Positions 14,921-23,452 of a stretch of DNA of 64,000 bases are shown in pieces. How positions within the stretch are numbered: position 1 is the first letter of the stretch; each line of letters starts with the position of its first letter. The notes beneath the pieces were generated by a model, which saw only the letters and a list, made by a program, of their open reading frames with translations, was not told where the DNA came from and made no database searches. The DNA comes from Bradyrhizobium sp. CIAT3101 (GTDB lineage Bacteria; Pseudomonadota; Alphaproteobacteria; Rhizobiales; Xanthobacteraceae): the NCBI RefSeq assembly GCF_029714945.1, contig NZ_CP121634.1, forward strand, positions 7,213,001 to 7,277,000, written 5' to 3'. The translations under genes were made by a program, and so were the position numbers.

Positions 14921-15802
14921 ATGAAATCAGCGTTTCTTCCCGACCGGGGCGTGATCAAGGTCGCGGGCGAGGACGCACGCAACTTCCTCAACGGCCTCAT
15001 CACGACCGACGTCGACAGGCTCAAGCCGGGCCTGGGCCGATTCGGCGCGCTGCTGACGCCGCAGGGCAAGATCATCGTGGATTTCCTGATCACGGAAGCC
15101 CCCGCCGGCCATGGCGGCGGGTTCCTGATCGACTGCCCGAAACCGCTCGCCGATGGGCTCGCCACCAAGCTGAAATTCTACAAGCTGCGCGCCAAGGTCA
15201 CGGTGGATAACCTGTCCGACGATCTCGGCGTGCTCGCGGCCTGGGACGGACAGCCTGGCGCTCAGCCGGACCTCGCCTTTGCCGATCCGCGCAACGAAGC
15301 GCTCGGCATCCGCATCCTGATCCCCGAAGATCTCAAGCAGAAACTGTCCGATCTGATCGGCGCCGAGCTGGTCGATGCCGCCGATTACGAGGCGCATCGC
15401 ATCGCACTCGGCGTGCCGCGCGGCGGGCTCGATTTCATGTACAGCGATGCGTTCCCGCACGAGACCAATATGGACCGCCTCGCCGGTGTCGATTTCGACA
15501 AGGGCTGCTATGTCGGCCAGGAGGTCGTCTCGCGCATGCAGCATCGCGGCACTGCCCGCACCCGCAGCGTGAAGGTGCTGCTCGAGGACTCCTCGCCCGA
15601 GGCCGGTGTCAGCATCATGGCAGGAGACAAATCCGTCGGCACCATGGGCTCGTCGGCGCAAGGCAAGGGCATTGCGCTGGTGCGCATCGACCGCGTTGCG
15701 GACGCGCTCGATGCCGGCCAGCCGCTCACCGCTGGCGGACTCGCGTTGAAGCTGGCAGAACCTGACGTTGTTCGCATTCCCACCAAGCAGCCCATCGCAT
15801 GA
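14921..15802 (+). CDS. ygfZ: Folate-binding protein YgfZ
   Basis: A 293-residue protein related to the T-protein of glycine cleavage; YgfZ binds tetrahydrofolate and supports assembly or repair of Fe-S enzymes such as MiaB. The family signature KGCYVGQEVVSRMQHRG is present at about residues 195-211, and the N terminus with LNGLITTDV and GALLTPQGKIIVDFLI fits. ATG at 14921 is preferred; a longer frame to 14876 lacks support. Its stop overlaps the ATG of the glycosylase gene (ATGA), and that gene overlaps the next in the same way, so the three form a tightly coupled operon. Confidence 0.93.
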   Translation: MKSAFLPDRGVIKVAGEDARNFLNGLITTDVDRLKPGLGRFGALLTPQGKIIVDFLITEAPAGHGGGFLIDCPKPLADGLATKLKFYKLRAKVTVDNLSDDLGVLAAWDGQPGAQPDLAFADPRNEALGIRILIPEDLKQKLSDLIGAELVDAADYEAHRIALGVPRGGLDFMYSDAFPHETNMDRLAGVDFDKGCYVGQEVVSRMQHRGTARTRSVKVLLEDSSPEAGVSIMAGDKSVGTMGSSAQGKGIALVRIDRVADALDAGQPLTAGGLALKLAEPDVVRIPTKQPIA

Positions 15803-16425
15803 GCCGTGCTCCCCGCCTGCATCCCGACGGAAAGACCCGCTGCCCCTGGCCAGGTGAAGATCCGCTCTATGTCGCCTATCACGACACCGAATGGGGCGTG
15901 CCGGAATATGACGACCGCGCGCTCTATGAAAAGCTGATCCTCGACGGTTTTCAGGCCGGCCTGTCCTGGATCACGATCCTGCGCAAGCGCGACAATTTCC
16001 GTAAAGCTTTCGACGATTTCCAGCCGGAGAAGATCGCGCGCTACACCGACAAGAAGGTGCACGCGCTGATGAACGACGCCGGCATCGTGCGCAACCGCGC
16101 CAAGATCGACGGCGCAATCCTCAGCGCGAAGTCCTATCTCGACATCATGGAGAAAGGCCCGGGCTTCTCGAAGCTGCTCTGGGACTTCATGGACGGACGG
16201 CCCAAGGTCAACAATTTCAAGACCACCGCGAGCGTGCCGGCGTCGACGCCGCTGTCGACGCAGATCTCCAAGGAGCTATCCTCGCGCGGCTTCAAATTCG
16301 TCGGCCCGACCATCGTCTATGCCTTCATGGAAGCGACCGGCATGGTCAACGATCATCTCGTCGACTGCCACTGCCACGCAAGCTGCAGCAAGTTGCAGCG
16401 CAAGCCGCGCCTCAAGGCCAAATGA
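15799..16425 (+). CDS. tag: DNA-3-methyladenine glycosylase I
   Basis: Removes 3-methyladenine from alkylated DNA, starting base excision repair. The 208 residues hold the family marks RCPWPGEDPLYVAYHDTEWGVP (Zn-binding Cys and His plus the catalytic Glu), FQAGLSWITILRKRDNFRKAF, and the C-terminal VDCHCHASC with the remaining zinc ligands. The start overlaps the ygfZ stop (ATGA) and its own stop overlaps the next start. No adaptive-response gene (ada, alkB) is nearby, so constitutive expression with ygfZ is likely. Confidence 0.96.
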   Translation: MSRAPRLHPDGKTRCPWPGEDPLYVAYHDTEWGVPEYDDRALYEKLILDGFQAGLSWITILRKRDNFRKAFDDFQPEKIARYTDKKVHALMNDAGIVRNRAKIDGAILSAKSYLDIMEKGPGFSKLLWDFMDGRPKVNNFKTTASVPASTPLSTQISKELSSRGFKFVGPTIVYAFMEATGMVNDHLVDCHCHASCSKLQRKPRLKAK

Positions 16426-17036
16426 CGGCCAGGAAGACCGCACGCGACGCGGAGTCCCGCGCCTGGCAGCGCATGCTGTCGGGTCGTCGGCTCGATCTGC
16501 TCGATCCCTCGCCGCTCGATATCGAGATCGCCGACATCGCGCATGGACTTGCGCGCGTCGCCCGCTGGAACGGGCAGACCACCGGCGCGCATATCTTCTC
16601 GGTCGCGCAGCACACGCTGCTGGTGGAGCTCGTGCTGCGGCACGAGATGCCGCGCGTCGACGAACGCATGCGGCTCGCAGCCCTGCTGCACGACGCGCCC
16701 GAATATGTGATCGGTGACATGATCTCGCCGTTCAAGGCCGTGCTCGACGGCCATTACAAGGCCGTGGAGAAGCGTCTGCTCGGCGCCATCCACATCCGCT
16801 TCGGTCTGCCGCCGGTGCTGCCCGACGAGATCACGCTCGCCATCAAGGCCGCCGATCGCGGCGCGGCCTATCTGGAGGCGACCGAGCTCGCCGGCTTCGG
16901 CGAGAGCGAGGCCAAGCGCCTGTTCGGCAAGGACCCGGGCCTCTCCGACAGCGTCCGGCGCGACTATCTGACGCCCTGGACGGCGGCGCGGGCCGAGAAG
17001 CAGTTTCTGGAGCGGTTTGGCGCCGTGTTTGCGTAG
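16422..17036 (+). CDS. HD-domain hydrolase, YfbR-like
   Basis: A 204-residue metal-dependent phosphohydrolase. HD-domain residues are visible as HIFSVAQHTLLV (first His), ALLHDAPEYVIGDM (HD pair) and IKAADRGAAYLEA (last Asp). The layout, with WNGQTTGAHIFSVAQH and ISPFKAVLDGHYKAVEKRL, resembles YfbR-like 5'-nucleotidases and a widespread rhizobial HD family. Substrate is unknown. It is the last gene of the ygfZ-tag operon, overlapping tag by 4 bases; a two-armed repeat lies right after its stop. Confidence 0.88.
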   Translation: MTARKTARDAESRAWQRMLSGRRLDLLDPSPLDIEIADIAHGLARVARWNGQTTGAHIFSVAQHTLLVELVLRHEMPRVDERMRLAALLHDAPEYVIGDMISPFKAVLDGHYKAVEKRLLGAIHIRFGLPPVLPDEITLAIKAADRGAAYLEATELAGFGESEAKRLFGKDPGLSDSVRRDYLTPWTAARAEKQFLERFGAVFA

Positions 17037-17040
17037 GTGT

Positions 17041-17133
17041 CGTAGGGTGGGCAAAGGCGCTCTTGCGCCGTGCCCACGACTTCTCGCAATTGCGCAAAAA
17101 GTCGTGGGCACGCTTCGCTTTGCCCACCCTACG
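17041..17133. repeat. Two-armed palindromic repeat, copy 2 (long arm left)
   Basis: The long hairpin arm GTGGGCAAAGGCGC...GCGCCGTGCCCAC comes first, the short arm (read inverted, GTGGGCACGCTTCGCTTTGCCCAC split by its loop) second. The spacer is itself a palindrome, GACTT...AAGTC around GCAATTGC. Orientation is opposite to copy 1. Confidence 0.9.
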
Positions 17134-17165
17134 GCACCGGCTATAATCGCCCAAAAAGGTCCGCC

Positions 17166-17672
17166 ATGATCCACGTCTGTTCGCTCGCCGCCCTTCCCGA
17201 AACCGTCCGCCGCACCGGGGCCAGCCATGTGCTGACCGTGATGGCCAATGTCGAGCAGGTGGTGCGGCCGGTGTCGGTGCTCCCTGCCAATCATCTCAAG
17301 GTGTCGATGGACGACATCACCGAGGAGATGGATGGCTTTGTCGCGCCCTCCGAGGCGCATATCGACCAGGTGCTGAATTTCGTGCGCGGGTGGGACCGCG
17401 GCGCGCCGCTGGTGGTGCATTGCTATGCGGGCATCAGCCGTTCCACGGCGAGCGCATTCGCTGCCGTCTGCGCGCTCAATCCCGATCGCGACGAAATCGA
17501 GATCGCGAAGAAGATCCGTGCGGCGTCCCCGATCGCCTCGCCGAACCGTCGTATCGTCGGTCTCGCCGATCGCGCGCTGGGGCGCAACGGCCGCATGCTG
17601 CGCGCGCTCGACGAGATGGGTCCGGGCGAGATGATGGTCGAGGGCCGCCCCTTCGTGATCGAGCTCGAATGA
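17166..17672 (+). CDS. Dual-specificity/tyrosine phosphatase family protein
   Basis: A 168-residue cysteine phosphatase. The P-loop HCYAGISRS at residues 85-93 fits HC-x5-R-S, with nucleophile Cys86 and Arg92; a possible general acid is Asp49 or Asp50 in KVSMDDITEEMDG. The size is that of bacterial DSP-like proteins with little outside the catalytic core. The target (protein, lipid or nucleotide) is unknown. The NAD-regulator gene starts 19 bases downstream on the same strand, so both are probably on one transcript. Confidence 0.88.
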   Translation: MIHVCSLAALPETVRRTGASHVLTVMANVEQVVRPVSVLPANHLKVSMDDITEEMDGFVAPSEAHIDQVLNFVRGWDRGAPLVVHCYAGISRSTASAFAAVCALNPDRDEIEIAKKIRAASPIASPNRRIVGLADRALGRNGRMLRALDEMGPGEMMVEGRPFVIELE

Positions 17673-17691
17673 CATCAGCGATCGTGATTGC

Positions 17692-18651
17692 ATGAGCGAA
17701 AAGCTGACGCCGATCGAGATTGGCCTGACGGCCGCGATCGTCGCGATCGAAGACCACGAGCCGCTGGTGCTGACCGCGCGCGGCGGCGACGGCTTGACCG
17801 GATTGCCGTTCGGTCCGTTCGATGCGCCGAGCCATCGCACCTTCGAGATCGGCCTGCGCGCCTGGGTCGAGGAGCAGGCGGGCCTGCGGCTCGGCTATGT
17901 CGAGCAGCTCTACACCTTTGGCGACCGCGGCCGTCATGCGGAGGCCGCCGACACCGGCGCGCATATGGTGTCGATCGGCTATCTGGCGCTGACGCGCGCC
18001 GCCGAGGGCGCCGCGAATGCGGCGAGCTTCGAGCCCTGGTACCGCTTCTTCCCCTGGGAAGATTGGCGCGAGGCGCCGCCCGCGATCATCGCCCGCGACA
18101 TCATCCCGGAGCTCAACAGATGGGCCGAGGAGGAGACGCCGGAGACCACGCGCGCATTGCCGCGGAGAGATCGCGTGCGGTTCTATTTCGGCCTCGACGG
18201 TGCGGCCTGGGACGAGGAGCGCGTGCTCGACCGCTATGAACTCCTGTACGAGGCCGGCCTCGTCGAGGAGGCGCGGCGCGACGGGCGGCCTGCGGCATTG
18301 GCGCGCAAGGCGCTGCCCGCGCTCGGCACCTCCATGCGGTTCGACCACCGTCGGATCCTCGCCACGGGAATCGCGCGGCTGCGCGCAAAGTTGAAGTATC
18401 GCCCTGTAGTGTTTGAACTTTTGCCCGCCGAGTTCACACTCACTGAGTTGCAGTACACGGTCGAGGCGATCTCCGGCCGCCATTTGCACAAGCAGAATTT
18501 CCGCCGTCTGGTCGAAACCGAAGCCCTGGTCGAACCGACCGGCGTGATGTCGACACAGACGGGCGGGAGACCGGCGGCGCTCTATCGCTTCCGCCGTGAC
18601 GTGCTCCAGGAGCGACCCGCGCCGGGCTTGCGCGTACGCTCCCGGCGCTAG
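17692..18651 (+). CDS. nadQ: NAD biosynthesis regulator, NadQ/NrtR-like (Nudix-like sensor plus winged helix)
   Basis: A 319-residue transcription factor of two parts. Residues 1-160 are a Nudix-like fold whose box is broken (RAWVEEQAGL lacks the first Glu of REUxEExGU), so it should sense a ligand rather than hydrolyse. Residues about 230-315 form the winged helix typical of the NrtR family: KYRPVVFELLPAEFTLTELQYTVEAISGRHLHKQNFRRLVE and a GGRPAALYRF wing. Alphaproteobacterial proteins of this build have been named NadQ and linked to nadABC; that link is from memory. In this window nadABC lies at 33220-36830 with two palindromes upstream, a fitting target. Alternative: a local NrtR paralogue with another regulon. 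Confidence 0.75.
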   Translation: MSEKLTPIEIGLTAAIVAIEDHEPLVLTARGGDGLTGLPFGPFDAPSHRTFEIGLRAWVEEQAGLRLGYVEQLYTFGDRGRHAEAADTGAHMVSIGYLALTRAAEGAANAASFEPWYRFFPWEDWREAPPAIIARDIIPELNRWAEEETPETTRALPRRDRVRFYFGLDGAAWDEERVLDRYELLYEAGLVEEARRDGRPAALARKALPALGTSMRFDHRRILATGIARLRAKLKYRPVVFELLPAEFTLTELQYTVEAISGRHLHKQNFRRLVETEALVEPTGVMSTQTGGRPAALYRFRRDVLQERPAPGLRVRSRR

Positions 18652-18700
18652 AGCATGATCCGGAAAGGCGCGAAGCGGTTTTCCGGCAAGACCATGCTTA
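18651..18700. repeat. Imperfect palindrome, GAGCATGATCCGGAAA type
   Basis: GAGCATGATCCGGAAA on the left pairs with TTTTCCGGCAAGACCATGCTT on the right around CGCGAAGCGG. This element is, from memory, very common between genes in Rhizobiales. It lies just after the regulator gene. Confidence 0.8.
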
Positions 18701-18755
18701 AAGACTAAGACTCAAGATACGATCGGCCCCTGCCCGCCGATTGCCAGGAGACTTC

Positions 18756-21476
18756 ATGTTCGACGCCCCCTTCGACGTCTTTGCAGTGATGTTTGCGATC
18801 GTCGCGTTCCTGATCGCGCTGAAGGCGTCGAACCAGGTGACCGAGCTGCGCCGGCGGCTGGGCTCGCTGGAGGCCGCGCTGCAGGCGCAGCGACAGGTCC
18901 AGCCCCCGCCATTGATGCCGGTCCAGGAGCAGGCTGTTGCGCCCACGACGAGCGCGGCAGAGCCGCCGCCGCTTGCGCCCGAAGCCGAAACTGAGGTGTC
19001 GCCACCGCCTCTCGTGACCGAGGAGGTTTCGCCGCCCCCGCCCGAAGCCAGCACCGCGGCGGATGCGCCGCCGCCTCTGCCCACGCCGGCTCCTGCTTCG
19101 AGAGAACCGGGCTTCGAGGAACGACTCGGCACGCGCTGGGTGGTGTGGATCGGCGGCCTTGCGCTCGCGCTCGGCGGCTTCTTCATGGTGCGCTATTCGA
19201 TCGAGGCGGGCCTGGTCGGCCCCGGCGTGCGCATCTTCCTTGGCGGCCTGTTCGCGCTCGCGCTGCTGGGTGCCGGGGAATGGACGCGGCGCAAGGAGAG
19301 CATCTCCACCATCGCGGCACTGCCGATCGCCAACATCCCCGCGATCCTCACCGCGGCCGGGACCGCGGTCGCGTTCGCAACCGTCTACGCCGCCTACGCG
19401 CTCTATGATTTCCTGGTGCCTGCCACGGCCTTCGTGCTGCTCGGCCTCGTCGCGCTCGGCACGCTCGCGGCCGCGCTGCTGCACGGGCCGGCACTCGCCG
19501 GCCTCGGCGTGGTCGGCGCGTTCGCGACGCCGGTGCTCGTCTCGAGCGGCAAGCCGGACTATTGGGCGCTGTACATCTATCTCGCCATCGTCACTGCCGC
19601 GAGCTTTGGCCTCGCCCGCATCCGGCTGTGGCGCTGGCTCGCCGTGACGACGATCGTCTTCGCCGTGCTCTGGGTCTTCCCGGGACTCGATACCAGTGAA
19701 TTGCAGGTTGCCCCGCATGCCTTCCATGTGATCGCGGGCTTCGTGCTGGCCGCGCTGCTCGTCGTCTGCGGCTTCATGTTCGGCCCGACCATCGAGGACG
19801 GACAGATCGAGCCGGTGTCGTCGAGCGCACTCGGCGCCTATCTGTTCGGCGCGATGCTGATCGTGCTGTCGAGCGCGCATGCCGATCTCGCGCTGATTGC
19901 GTATACGCTGCTCGTTGCGGCGACGCTGTTCGTCGCCTGGCGCGCGGAGGCCGCGGCCGGTGCGCTGGGCGCTGCGGCTGCGACCGTGTTCATCGTGTTC
20001 GCCGAATGGGCCGTGCGCGCCAATCCCGACATGCTGGTGCTGCCGGGCGGCCCGATGCCCGGCATCACGCCGACGGCCACCGACAGCGCCGTGACTCTGC
20101 ATCTGATGATGGCCGCGATCTTCGCCGCCGGCTTCGGCATTGCGGGCTTCCTTGCGCAAGGGCGTTCGAATTCGGCGATCATTCCCGTGGTGTGGTCGGC
20201 GGCGGGTGTCGCCACGCCGATCGCGATCCTGGTCGCGCTCTACGCCCGCATCGCTCATCTCGACCGCTCGATCCCGTTCGCGATCCTCGCGGTGCTGCTC
20301 GCCGCGGCCTTTGGGTTCGCGACGGAAACGCTGACCCGCCGCGAGACCCGGCCGGGCGTCGCGATCTCGACGGCGCTGTTTGCGACCGGCACGCTCGGCG
20401 CGCTGGCGCTGGCGCTGACCTTCGCGCTGGAGAAGGGCTGGCTCACCATCGCGCTGGCGCTGATGTCGCTCGGCACCGCCTGGATCGCGCTGCAGCGGCC
20501 GATTCCGTTCCTACGCTGGCTCGCCGCCATCTTCGCCAGCATCGTCACCGCGCGCATCCTCTATGATCCCCGCATCGTCGGCGATGCCGTCGGCACCACG
20601 CCGATCTTCAACTGGCTGCTGTGGGGCTACGGCCTGCCCGCGGCCTCGTTCTGGGCGGCGAGCACGTTCCTCCGCCGACGCGCTGACGACGCGCCGCTGC
20701 GCATGGTGGAGGCGGCCGCGATCCTGTTCTCCGCGCTGCTCGCCTTCATGGAGGTCCGCCATCTCGCAACCGGCGGCGACATGATCGCAGCGCCGTCACT
20801 GCTCGAAGCAGGCCTCCAGGTCTGCGTGTCACTGGCGATGGCGATCGGGCTGGAACGATTGCGGCTGCGCAGCCACAGCATCGTGCACAATATCGGCGCG
20901 CTTCTGCTCACCGCGATCGCCGGCTTCATCAGCGTGTTCGGCCTCTTGTTCCTCGAGAACCCGCTGATCTGGCACATCGATGTCGGCGGCGCCGTGTTCA
21001 ATTTGCTGCTGCTCTGCTACGCGCTGCCGGCGGTGCTGATGCTGCTGCTCGCCTATGCGGTGGTCGGTGCACGCGGCAAGATCTATGCGAATGCGATTGC
21101 GGGCGCGGCGCTGGTGTTTGCGCTGTCGTACCTGACGCTGGAGATTCGCCGCTTCTATCACGGCCCGTTCCTCACCAGCGGCGAGACCACGGGGGCGGAG
21201 CAATACACCTATTCGATCGGCTGGCTCGCCTTCGGCGTCGTGCTGCTCGGCATCGGCATAGCGCTCAACTCCGAGCGGGCGCGGCTGGCGTCGGCCGCCG
21301 TCATCGCGCTGACGATCCTGAAGGCCTTCGTGATCGACATGTCGACGCTGACCGGCGTCTACCGCGCGCTGTCGTTCATGTGCCTCGGCGTCGTGCTGGT
21401 GGCGATCGGCTGGCTCTACCAGCGCATCCTGTTCCGGCGGCAGGTCCCGCCGCCGGCTCCGCAGACGGGCAGTTGA
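18756..21476 (+). CDS. DUF2339 multi-pass membrane protein
   Basis: A very hydrophobic 906-residue protein. Residues about 5-25 are one membrane helix, 26-47 a short coiled coil (VTELRRRLGSLEAALQAQRQ), and 48-125 a Pro/Glu-rich linker with repeated PPPL and VSPPP units. From residue 128 (FEERLGTRWVVWIGGLALALGGFFMVRYSIEAGLVGP) the DUF2339 region begins, with a long series of membrane helices to the C terminus, about 25 by eye. Function is unknown. ATG at 18756 is chosen because CAGGAG lies 6 bases upstream. It converges with the chemoreceptor cluster, whose last gene ends 3 bases away. Confidence 0.85.
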   Translation: MFDAPFDVFAVMFAIVAFLIALKASNQVTELRRRLGSLEAALQAQRQVQPPPLMPVQEQAVAPTTSAAEPPPLAPEAETEVSPPPLVTEEVSPPPPEASTAADAPPPLPTPAPASREPGFEERLGTRWVVWIGGLALALGGFFMVRYSIEAGLVGPGVRIFLGGLFALALLGAGEWTRRKESISTIAALPIANIPAILTAAGTAVAFATVYAAYALYDFLVPATAFVLLGLVALGTLAAALLHGPALAGLGVVGAFATPVLVSSGKPDYWALYIYLAIVTAASFGLARIRLWRWLAVTTIVFAVLWVFPGLDTSELQVAPHAFHVIAGFVLAALLVVCGFMFGPTIEDGQIEPVSSSALGAYLFGAMLIVLSSAHADLALIAYTLLVAATLFVAWRAEAAAGALGAAAATVFIVFAEWAVRANPDMLVLPGGPMPGITPTATDSAVTLHLMMAAIFAAGFGIAGFLAQGRSNSAIIPVVWSAAGVATPIAILVALYARIAHLDRSIPFAILAVLLAAAFGFATETLTRRETRPGVAISTALFATGTLGALALALTFALEKGWLTIALALMSLGTAWIALQRPIPFLRWLAAIFASIVTARILYDPRIVGDAVGTTPIFNWLLWGYGLPAASFWAASTFLRRRADDAPLRMVEAAAILFSALLAFMEVRHLATGGDMIAAPSLLEAGLQVCVSLAMAIGLERLRLRSHSIVHNIGALLLTAIAGFISVFGLLFLENPLIWHIDVGGAVFNLLLLCYALPAVLMLLLAYAVVGARGKIYANAIAGAALVFALSYLTLEIRRFYHGPFLTSGETTGAEQYTYSIGWLAFGVVLLGIGIALNSERARLASAAVIALTILKAFVIDMSTLTGVYRALSFMCLGVVLVAIGWLYQRILFRRQVPPPAPQTGS

Positions 21477-21479
21477 GGA

Positions 21480-23168
21480 TCAGGCCGCGCGGACCGATTC
21501 CAGGAACTGCGCGACCTCGACCTTGAGGCGGGTGCTGTCGGTCGCCAGCGACTTCGCCGCCGAGAGCACTTGCGTTGAGGCCGAGCCGGTCTCGATCGCA
21601 CCGCGCTGCACGTCGGTGATGTTCATCGAGACTTCCTGCGTGCCGAGCGAGGCCTGCTGCACGTTGCGCGAAATCTCCTGCGTGGCGGCGCCCTGCTCCT
21701 CGACGGCGGCGGCGATCGCGGACGACACTTCCGACAGCCGCTCGATGGTGCCGCCGATCTCCTGGATCGCGTTGACCGATTCCTGCGTCGCGGCCTGGAT
21801 GCCTGCGACCTGTGCGCCGATCTCGCCGGTCGCCTTCGCGGTCTGCTCGGCCAGCGCCTTGACCTCGGAGGCGACGACGGCGAAGCCGCGGCCGGCCTCG
21901 CCGGCGCGCGCCGCCTCGATGGTGGCGTTCAGCGCCAGCAGATTGGTCTGGCCCGCGATGGTGTTGATGAGCTCGACGACGTCGCCGATACGGGAGGCTG
22001 CTTGCGACAGCTCGTTGACGCGCGCATTGGTCCGCGCCGCCTGGTCGACCGCTTCCGCGGCCATGCGCGCCGAATCCTGCACGCGGCGGCTGATCTCGGT
22101 GACGGAGGACGACAGCTCTTCCGAGGCCGAGGCGACCGACTGCACGTTGGTCGAAGCTTCCTCGGAGGCGGCTGCGACCGCGGTCGAGAGCTCCTGACCG
22201 CGCTGGGCGGTGTTGGTCAACGTCGTTGCGGATGCCTCGAGCTCGGTCGAGGCCGAGGAGACGGTGCCGACGACTTCGCCGATCATGGCTTCGAACTTGC
22301 GGGTGATGGCATCGACGCGGCGACCACGTTCGATCTTGTCTTCGGCATCGCGCGCGGCCGCCTCGTCGGCGGCCTTCTTGGCAATCAGCGCTTCCTTGAA
22401 GATCTGGAGCGCATCCGCCATCGAGCCGATTTCGGTCTTCTCGCCGCGATGCGGCACCTCGGCCGAGAGGTCGCCCTCGCCGAGCGACTGCATCGGCTTG
22501 ATGATCGAGGCAATGCCGCGCGACACGTCGCGCACGAGATAATAGGCAGCGCCGATCGCGATCGCGACCGAGGCGATGATGATGCCGACCAGCACGCGGA
22601 AGATCGTGGCGTAGCTGTCAGCCGCCTGCTGGGTCTCCAGTTCGGCCCCGCGGTTGTTGAGCTCGATGTCCTTCGTCAGCAGCGGATCGGCCGCCTGGGC
22701 CATCTTTGCGACCTTGGTCTGCAGCAGCTCGTTGGCGTCGGCCGGGAACTTGCCTGGGCTCTTGCGCGACAGCGCCATGACTTCCTGCACGCCATTGAGA
22801 TATTCGCCCCAGGCCGTCGTCCATTGCCCGTAGATGGAACGCTCCTCGGCGGACGTGATCAGCGGCTCGTAGGTCTTGCGGGTCTGCTCGATGCGTTCGC
22901 GCAGCGAGGCGAGGCGCTTCTCGGCCGCCTCCTTGCCCTCGGCCGTGTCCTGCATCAGGTGGAGGCGGAGCGCGACGCGGAGTTCGTTGACATCGGCACG
23001 GATCGAGCCGAGCGCGCGAACGCTCGGCAGCCAGCTCTGCGCGATCTCGACGGTGTGGGAGTTGATGCTCTGCATGGTGCCGATCGCCACGACGCCGACG
23101 CCCGCGAGCGAGAGCACGAGGACCGACAACACGGTCAGAAGCTTGAAGACGATCGACAACTTCGACAT
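21480..23168 (-). CDS. Methyl-accepting chemotaxis protein 1 (4HB sensor)
   Basis: A 562-residue chemoreceptor. TM1 is about 8-30, the periplasmic sensor about 31-190 is helical and begins like a 4HB_MCP domain (WLPSVRALGSIRADVNELRVALRLHLM), TM2 is about 192-213, HAMP about 214-270 (ISRGIASIIKPMQSLGEGDLSAEVP region), then the kinase-control module. The hairpin tip reads [49 protein letters not shown]. It ends in FLESVRAA and has no CheR/CheB docking pentapeptide. ATG at 23168 is used, giving a proper short positive N terminus. It is the most downstream of four tandem receptor genes and ends 3 bases from the convergent DUF2339 gene. Confidence 0.95.
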   Translation of the reverse strand: MSKLSIVFKLLTVLSVLVLSLAGVGVVAIGTMQSINSHTVEIAQSWLPSVRALGSIRADVNELRVALRLHLMQDTAEGKEAAEKRLASLRERIEQTRKTYEPLITSAEERSIYGQWTTAWGEYLNGVQEVMALSRKSPGKFPADANELLQTKVAKMAQAADPLLTKDIELNNRGAELETQQAADSYATIFRVLVGIIIASVAIAIGAAYYLVRDVSRGIASIIKPMQSLGEGDLSAEVPHRGEKTEIGSMADALQIFKEALIAKKAADEAAARDAEDKIERGRRVDAITRKFEAMIGEVVGTVSSASTELEASATTLTNTAQRGQELSTAVAAASEEASTNVQSVASASEELSSSVTEISRRVQDSARMAAEAVDQAARTNARVNELSQAASRIGDVVELINTIAGQTNLLALNATIEAARAGEAGRGFAVVASEVKALAEQTAKATGEIGAQVAGIQAATQESVNAIQEIGGTIERLSEVSSAIAAAVEEQGAATQEISRNVQQASLGTQEVSMNITDVQRGAIETGSASTQVLSAAKSLATDSTRLKVEVAQFLESVRAA

Positions 23169-23452
23169 CACGACAAATCCCGATGATAGCTGAACGCACA
23201 AATCACCCGCGCCGCGACCGTCGCGGCGGACGGTGGGCGGTGGTCATTCCAACAATGCTGGCTGGTTCTTATCCGGTAAGATTGCGCCCATAGTTGCAAA
23301 CAGGCGTTAACAAGAGCCTAGGAGAACTACGGTTTTGCCGATTCTCGATACTTAACCCGGCTGCAACTATTTGTTGCGATCGCGCGAATATCCCGCAGCG
23401 CCACACCAGCACACCAATTCAACGCTGCATCGGTCCATGGCGACCTTCACCG

